DNA of 26,288 nucleotides from DASUFE01 sp036274675. Its GTDB lineage: Bacteria > Pseudomonadota > Gammaproteobacteria > HTCC5015. A model generated the notes under the pieces. The model saw only the letters and a program-made list of their open reading frames with translations. It searched no databases and was not told the DNA's origin. The position numbers were made by a program, and so were the translations under genes. The stretch lies in the NCBI GenBank assembly GCA_036274675.1, contig DASUFE010000078.1, forward strand, positions 1 to 26,288, read 5' to 3'. Positions 22,082-26,288 of this stretch are shown here, one piece after another (position 1 is the first letter of the stretch; each line of letters starts with the position of its first letter).

Positions 22082-22499
22082 CGGGGGACTCCAGTAATTC
22101 GAAATCGTGGGTCATCTGGGCGGTTTTCTCCAGCATTTTTGTCACGGAACAATATTTTTCCGAGGACAGGCTGATCGCCCGTTCCACCTGTTTGGACGAC
22201 AGTTCCCGCCCCTTTATCCGGTAGTGAAGGTGGATTTTGGTGAACACTTTCGGCGGCTCAGACGCCCGCTCGGCGCTGATTTCAACGATACAGTCCTCAA
22301 CCTGCTGGCGCGCCTTTTGCAGGATCAGCATGACGTCTATGGCCGTGCAGCCGCCGAGACCCAGCAGCACCATTTCCATGGGCCGCACGCCCAGGTTGCG
22401 GCCACCGTCATCGGGCGAAGAGTCCATAACGACCGAATGCCCGCTACCCGACTCGCCGACAAAACTCATATGGTCCAGCCACTTGATCCGCGCCTTCAT
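22074..22499 (-). CDS. OsmC-family peroxide-reductase-like protein (YhfA type)
   Basis: This 141-residue protein has the two family cysteines: one in LLGLGGCTAIDVMLIL and one in SSEKYCSVTKML. OsmC/Ohr proteins use such a pair to reduce organic peroxides. The N-terminal strand region ARIKWLDHMSFVGESGSGHSVVMD is typical of the YhfA branch, which lies next to crp in E. coli as well; a physiological substrate has not been established for that branch. It diverges from crp across 86 bases and heads the osmC-VOC-speD operon, with eight bases of overlap into the VOC gene. Confidence 0.92.
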   Translation of the reverse strand: MKARIKWLDHMSFVGESGSGHSVVMDSSPDDGGRNLGVRPMEMVLLGLGGCTAIDVMLILQKARQQVEDCIVEISAERASEPPKVFTKIHLHYRIKGRELSSKQVERAISLSSEKYCSVTKMLEKTAQMTHDFELLESPGG

Positions 22500-22520
22500 C
22501 TCTCTTCCTGCCTTTGGGAA

Positions 22521-22550
22521 TTGTGAAATTCAGTAAATAGACGTTAGAAT
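22521..22550 (+). promoter_or_regulatory. Candidate crp promoter with overlapping CRP half-site
   Basis: TTGTGA at 22521-22526 and TAGAAT at 22545-22550, separated by 18 bases, form a plausible sigma-70 promoter. TGTGA at 22522-22526 is a CRP half-site overlapping the -35 element, but the matching TCACA half is missing. Autoregulation is therefore possible but only weakly supported. Confidence 0.28.
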
Positions 22551-22585
22551 GCGCCTTACTCGTAGGGAGCGACGGTAGGTAGCCA

Positions 22586-23221
22586 ATGCCGATTCCGCAT
22601 AAAGATCGAGAAGACCCCACTTTGCAGCGGTTTTTGCAGCACTGCCACCGCAAGCATTACCCTGCCCGCACCACTATTATTCATGAAGGCGACAAACCCG
22701 ATACGCTGTACTATATCATCGACGGTTCGGTTAGCGTACTGATCGAGGATGACGAGGGCAGGGAGATCGTACTGGCTTACCTGAATCCTGGCGATTTCTT
22801 CGGCGAAATGGGTCTTTTCGACGAAGACACTTCACGCAGCGCCTGGGTGGTCGCCCGGACCTCCTGCGAAATGGCACAGATCAATTACGAGCAGTTCCGC
22901 AATCTGGCGATGGACGATGCCTCCATTATTTTCAAACTGGCCTCGCAGATGGCCACGCGCCTGCGCAAGACCAGCCGCAAGGTCAGTGATCTTGCGTTCC
23001 TCGACGTGACCGGCCGGGTAGCCCATACCTTGCTGGAACTGACCCAGGAGCCGGATGCGATGACCCATCCCGATGGTATGCAGATCCGGATTACCCGCCA
23101 GGAAATCGCCCGCATCGTCGGTTGTTCCCGGGAGATGGTGGGGCGTGTACTGAAAGAACTGGAAGATGAAGAGTTGATCAGCGCGAAGGGCAAGACGATC
23201 GTTGTCTACGGTTCCCGCTAA
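22586..23221 (+). CDS. crp: cAMP-binding global regulator of the Crp/Vfr type
   Basis: This 211-residue dimeric activator has an N-terminal cyclic-nucleotide domain. The cAMP contacts known from E. coli CRP are preserved at an offset of two: E74 in FGEMGLF, R84 and S85 in TSRSAW, T129 and S130 in the dimer helix. FLDVTGRVAHTLLELTQEPDAMTHP is nearly the CRP hinge sequence (written here as FLDVTGRVAHTLL and ELTQEPDAMTHP). The recognition helix GCSREMVGRVLK has R182, E183 and R187, so it should bind TGTGA-N6-TCACA sites. A cAMP response is expected, although close relatives bind c-di-GMP. It diverges from osmC and is convergent with trpC, matching the trpC-vfr-osmC order I recall in Pseudomonas. 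Confidence 0.96.
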   Translation: MPIPHKDREDPTLQRFLQHCHRKHYPARTTIIHEGDKPDTLYYIIDGSVSVLIEDDEGREIVLAYLNPGDFFGEMGLFDEDTSRSAWVVARTSCEMAQINYEQFRNLAMDDASIIFKLASQMATRLRKTSRKVSDLAFLDVTGRVAHTLLELTQEPDAMTHPDGMQIRITRQEIARIVGCSREMVGRVLKELEDEELISAKGKTIVVYGSR

Positions 23222-23254
23222 GGGGATAGCTATTACATTTGCTGATACTGCGTT

Positions 23255-24043
23255 TCAGAAAAACAGTTCTTTTAACTTCGCGCCCGGAACGGGCGCGCGC
23301 ATAAAGGCTTCCCCGACCAGAAAACAGTTGATACCGCGTTGACGCATCGCCGTCACATCTGCGCGCGTGTGAATGCCGCTCTCGGTCACCAGCAAAACAT
23401 CCTCATCCACCATTTGCATCAGCTCATAGGTGGTCTCAAGACGCGTTTCGAACGTGCGCAGGTTCCGGTTGTTGATGCCGATAAACCGCGCGCCAGCCGC
23501 GAGCGCACGTTCCATCTCCGGGCGATCATGCACCTCCACCAGTGCCGCCAGTTGCAACTGCTCCGCCAGCGCCAGCAACTCTTTGAGCATCTCATCACTG
23601 AGTGCGGCCACGATCAGCAGAATGCAGTCCGCGCCGATGGCGCGCGCCTCGTATACCTGATAACGGTCGATGGTGAAATCCTTACGCAGGACCGGCAGCC
23701 GGCAGGCCTGGCGGGCATTCTGGAGATACTCCTCGGAACCCTGGAAAAAGTCACGATCCGTGAGCACCGACAAACAGGCTGCGCCGCCAATCTCATAGCT
23801 CTTCGCAATAGATACAGGATCAAAATCCGGGCGGATCACGCCTTTGCTCGGAGAGGCTTTTTTAATCTCCGCGATAACCGCGGGCTGGCCGGCCACACCT
23901 CTGGTCCTCAAGGCGCCAGTGAAATCACGTGGCGCAGGCAACCCGGCGACGCACTGTTCCAGTTCCCGCAGACTTACGCGCCCGGCGCGCTCGACGATTT
24001 CTTCCGTCTTGCGTGTCAGGATGGTTTGGAGAATATCCTTCAT
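23255..24043 (-). CDS. trpC: Indole-3-glycerol-phosphate synthase
   Basis: This TIM-barrel enzyme closes the indole ring in tryptophan synthesis. The start MKDILQTILTRKTEEI gives 262 residues, the usual size for the single-domain form, and it begins four bases after the trpD stop. An in-frame TTG seven codons upstream would overlap trpD and add nonconserved residues. Conserved active-site segments are VIAEIKKASPSKGVIRPDFD, LTDRDFFQGSEEYL, VLRKDFTIDRYQVYEAR, IGINNRNLRTF and LLVTESGI. It is not fused to trpF as in enterics. It is the last gene of the trp operon in this window, converging with crp across 33 bases with no clear hairpin terminator. Confidence 0.96.
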   Translation of the reverse strand: MKDILQTILTRKTEEIVERAGRVSLRELEQCVAGLPAPRDFTGALRTRGVAGQPAVIAEIKKASPSKGVIRPDFDPVSIAKSYEIGGAACLSVLTDRDFFQGSEEYLQNARQACRLPVLRKDFTIDRYQVYEARAIGADCILLIVAALSDEMLKELLALAEQLQLAALVEVHDRPEMERALAAGARFIGINNRNLRTFETRLETTYELMQMVDEDVLLVTESGIHTRADVTAMRQRGINCFLVGEAFMRAPVPGAKLKELFF

Positions 24044-24047
24044 TTGC

Positions 24048-25064
24048 CTAAAAGGCCGACGCAACAGCGATCAGTTTGGCCAATGTCGCCTTTGCAGCTC
24101 CATCGGCGATCACCTTACGCGCTTTCTCGATTCCATCCTGGAGGGAGTCCGCAACGCCGCTGACATAGATCGCCGCACCCGCATTCAGGGCGACGATATC
24201 CAGCGCAGGCCCTTTCTCCGCATCGAACACCCGGCGGATCATGTTCAGGCTGGCCGCCGCATCCAGCACCTTGAGCATATCCAACTTGCTCCTGCTGCAA
24301 CCCAATTCTTCGGGAGTGACGGCATAGACGTTGATCCTGCCGTCCTTCAATTCTGCAATATCGGTTTTATCAGCGATGCTGATCTCATCCAGGCCGTCGG
24401 CCGCGTGTACTACCATGACATGGCGACTGCCAAGCCGTTGCAGCACCTGCGCCATGGGTTCCAGCAGATGCCGGTCGAACACGCCCAATACCTGGTTCGG
24501 CGCGCCGGCAGGATTGGTCAGCGGCCCGAGGACATTGAATATGGTGCGGACCGCCATTTCCCGGCGGGGCCCTATCGCATGCTTCATGGCGCCATGGTGC
24601 GCGGGCGCGAACATAAAACCCACACCGCATTCGCTTATGCATTGCGCCACCTGTTCCGGCGTTATGCCAATCTTGATTCCGGCTGCCTCCAGCACATCAG
24701 CACTGCCCGATTTGCTGGTTACGGAACGGTTGCCGTGCTTGGCCACTTTTGCTCCAGCAGCGGCCGCGACTATCGCGGCGGCCGTGGAAACATTGAATAT
24801 TCCGGAACCGTCACCTCCGGTGCCGCAGGTATCCACCAAGTGCGCCTGCGGAACCTGGACGCGGGTCGAAAGCTCTCTCATTACACCCGCGGCTGCGGCG
24901 ACCTCTTCCACCGTCTCGCCTTTCATGCGTAGTCCGACCAGAAAACCTCCGATCTGTGCTGGCGTGGCCTGCCCCGTCATGATGGCGCGCATGATCGATG
25001 TCATCTCATCACCGGAGAGATCGCGCCTGGCGATAACCGCCTTAATTGCTTCTTGTATAGTCAT
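24048..25064 (-). CDS. trpD: Anthranilate phosphoribosyltransferase
   Basis: This 338-residue enzyme joins anthranilate to phosphoribosyl pyrophosphate. The start MTIQEAIKAVIARRDLSGDE and helical N-terminal domain are typical. The PRPP-binding glycine loop reads DTCGTGGDGSGIFNVST, followed by KHGNRSVTSKSGSADVLEA and the anthranilate-site region FMFAPAHHGAMKHAIGPRRE (split as FMFAPAHHGAM and KHAIGPRRE). VVHAADGLDEIS is intact. It is a separate protein from TrpG, unlike the E. coli fusion. It lies 19 bases downstream of trpG and four bases upstream of trpC. Confidence 0.97.
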   Translation of the reverse strand: MTIQEAIKAVIARRDLSGDEMTSIMRAIMTGQATPAQIGGFLVGLRMKGETVEEVAAAAGVMRELSTRVQVPQAHLVDTCGTGGDGSGIFNVSTAAAIVAAAAGAKVAKHGNRSVTSKSGSADVLEAAGIKIGITPEQVAQCISECGVGFMFAPAHHGAMKHAIGPRREMAVRTIFNVLGPLTNPAGAPNQVLGVFDRHLLEPMAQVLQRLGSRHVMVVHAADGLDEISIADKTDIAELKDGRINVYAVTPEELGCSRSKLDMLKVLDAAASLNMIRRVFDAEKGPALDIVALNAGAAIYVSGVADSLQDGIEKARKVIADGAAKATLAKLIAVASAF

Positions 25065-25083
25065 ATCGGCACCTCAATCGGCA

Positions 25084-25665
25084 TCAGCCCTTCAGGAAAT
25101 TACGCAACAAATCGCGCCCATACTCCGTCAATATGGATTCCGGGTGAAATTGCACACCCTCGATCGGAAGCTCCTTGTGCCGCACGCCCATGATCTCATC
25201 CATTCCTCCGGATTCGGTCTGTGTCCAGGCGGTTATCTCCAGGCAATCCGGCATGGAATTCTTCTCGATAACCAGCGAATGATAACGGGTTGCGGTAAAA
25301 GGATTGTCCGCGATGCCGCTGAATACACCTTCACCGCGATGATATATCCGCGAAGTCTTGCCATGCATGATCTCGCGCGCGTGCACGATACGCCCGCCGA
25401 ATACCTGGCCGATGCTTTGATGCCCGAGACACACACCCAGAATCGGCACCTTGTCGCCGAAAGCGCGGATAGTCTCCATTGAGATACCCGCTTCGTTCGG
25501 CGTGCAGGGTCCCGGCGAAATCATGATGCGAGTGGGTTTGAGCTTGCGCAGTTCGTCGACCGTTATCTGATCGTTTCGGAACACACGCACCTCCGTGCCC
25601 AGCTCACCCAGATATTGCACCAGGTTATAGGTAAAGGAGTCGTAGTTATCGATCATAATCAACAT
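25084..25665 (-). CDS. trpG: Anthranilate synthase glutamine amidotransferase subunit
   Basis: This 193-residue class I amidotransferase releases ammonia from glutamine for TrpE. The catalytic triad is present: the cysteine in LGVCLGHQSIGQ, and the histidine and glutamate in VQFHPESILT. The N-terminal MLIMIDNYDSFTYNLVQYL is diagnostic of TrpG/PabA. The start at 25665 is fixed by GGAGG five bases upstream; this ribosome site lies within the last codons of trpE, whose stop is one base away, so the two subunits are translationally coupled. The subunit may also serve folate synthesis as PabA. It is followed by trpD and trpC. Confidence 0.97.
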   Translation of the reverse strand: MLIMIDNYDSFTYNLVQYLGELGTEVRVFRNDQITVDELRKLKPTRIMISPGPCTPNEAGISMETIRAFGDKVPILGVCLGHQSIGQVFGGRIVHAREIMHGKTSRIYHRGEGVFSGIADNPFTATRYHSLVIEKNSMPDCLEITAWTQTESGGMDEIMGVRHKELPIEGVQFHPESILTEYGRDLLRNFLKG

Positions 25666-25666
25666 A

Positions 25667-26288
25667 TCAACCTCCGACCCCATCCTTGCCTAGCTCCAGT
25701 CCGCCTGCCGCCATTGCCGCCGCGCGGAACACGGCACGGCTCTTGTTCAGGGTTTCCTTCCATTCCAGCTCGGGCACTGAATCGTACACGATGCCGGCGC
25801 CCGCCTGTATGTAGAGCATGCCTTTCCGGATGACCGCGGTTCGTATCGCGATCGCGGTATCCATGTTACCGGTCCAGCCGATATAGCCGATGGCCCCACC
25901 GTAGATGCCACGCTTGACGATCTCGAGCTCGTCGATGATTTCCATGGCGCGCACCTTGGGTGCGCCGGTCAGCGTGCCCGCGGGGAAAGTCGCGCGCAAT
26001 ACGTCGATGGGGGATACGCCGTCACGGATATGGCCGCTGACGTTGGATACGATGTGCATCACGTGCGAATAGCGCTCGACGATCATCTTCTCCGTGACTT
26101 TGACGCTGCCGGTCAGGCACACGCGGCCTATATCGTTACGTCCGAGGTCAATCAGCATCAGATGCTCGGCCAGCTCCTTGGGGTCCTGCAGCAATTCCTG
26201 CTCCAATGCCTGATCTTCCTCCGGATAGCGGCCGCGGCGGCGCGTGCCGGCGATCGGACGCACCGTCACATCGCCGTCCTCCACCCGC
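25667..26288 (-). CDS. trpE: Anthranilate synthase component I, C-terminal part
   Basis: The gene is cut by the right edge; about 206 C-terminal residues are visible. They contain the chorismate-binding core: VTVRPIAGTRRRG, HLMLIDLGRNDIGRV, SHVMHIVSNVSG, FPAGTLTGAPKVRAMEII, YGGAIGYIGWTGNMD and IQAGAGIVYDS. These identify TrpE rather than PabB or isochorismate synthase, supported by the adjacent trpG. The feedback-inhibition region near the N-terminus and any leader attenuator are outside the window. The frame enters the window at ...RVEDGD, consistent with the usual RVEDG-VTVRPIAG sequence. Confidence 0.95.
   Translation of the reverse strand, partial: RVEDGDVTVRPIAGTRRRGRYPEEDQALEQELLQDPKELAEHLMLIDLGRNDIGRVCLTGSVKVTEKMIVERYSHVMHIVSNVSGHIRDGVSPIDVLRATFPAGTLTGAPKVRAMEIIDELEIVKRGIYGGAIGYIGWTGNMDTAIAIRTAVIRKGMLYIQAGAGIVYDSVPELEWKETLNKSRAVFRAAAMAAGGLELGKDGVGG

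Noticed and set aside
23339..25482. Long plus-strand open frames opposite trpC, trpD and trpG
   Set aside because: They are antisense to clearly conserved trp genes, have no ribosome sites or recognisable domains, and overlap each other in different frames.
1..26288. A mobile element, prophage, defence island or novel biosynthetic cluster
   Set aside because: I saw no transposase, integrase, tRNA-flanked junction, toxin-antitoxin pair or unfamiliar multi-gene cassette. Apart from a few small genes, every operon is conserved housekeeping.

Overview
The window is a moderately GC-rich stretch of a gammaproteobacterial chromosome made up almost entirely of conserved housekeeping genes. Gene content and order fit a gammaproteobacterium outside the enteric group. 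Several blocks match, as I remember them, the Pseudomonas aeruginosa arrangements: amtB-glnK next to ubiK and comM; ygfB-pepP-ubiH-ubiI facing zapA, 6S RNA and fau; and trpGDC followed by crp/vfr, osmC, speD and coq7. I see no CRISPR array, transposase, integrase, prophage or tRNA, and no convincing novel defence or metabolic system. The most notable features are small ones.

Layout, left to right. Positions 1-44 hold the first codons of a minus-strand gene that looks like pdxB. From 149 to 2991, speA (minus) and speE (plus) are divergent polyamine genes. At 3031-3474 is a small exported DUF4124-type protein. From 3631 to 6013 is a nitrogen-sensing block on the minus strand: glnK copy, amtB, a strong terminator, then a second nearly identical glnK copy. 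A good sigma-54 promoter lies upstream of the first copy. From 6315 to 8215 are ubiK and comM (plus). From 8252 to 12610 the minus-strand operon ygfB-pepP-ubiH-ubiI is read right to left. From 12689 to 14638 are a ZapB-like coiled-coil gene, zapA, 6S RNA, fau and an EVE-domain gene (plus). A 467-base AT-rich, hairpin-rich gap (14639-15106) precedes a lysine-repeat histone-H1-like gene with a strong terminator. Then come ilvA (minus), rpiA-apbE (plus), an uncertain small ORF, and rplM-rpsI (minus). coq7 (plus) overlaps the 3' end of speD (minus), which ends an osmC-VOC-speD operon divergent from crp. The window closes with trpE(partial)-trpG-trpD-trpC on the minus strand.

Functional themes. 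Polyamine synthesis is represented by speA, speE and speD, although no agmatinase is visible. Ubiquinone synthesis is represented by four genes in three places (ubiK, ubiH, ubiI, coq7), pointing to aerobic respiration. Nitrogen status is sensed by two PII proteins and an ammonium channel. Division (zapA and its partner), stationary-phase control (6S RNA), cAMP response (crp) and tryptophan synthesis complete the set.

The observations I rate highest are the glnK-amtB-glnK sandwich with asymmetric promoters, the lysine-repeat protein with its A-tract-rich upstream region, the insertion in SpeD just before its self-cleavage site, and the 6S promoter whose extended -10 element uses the zapA stop codon.
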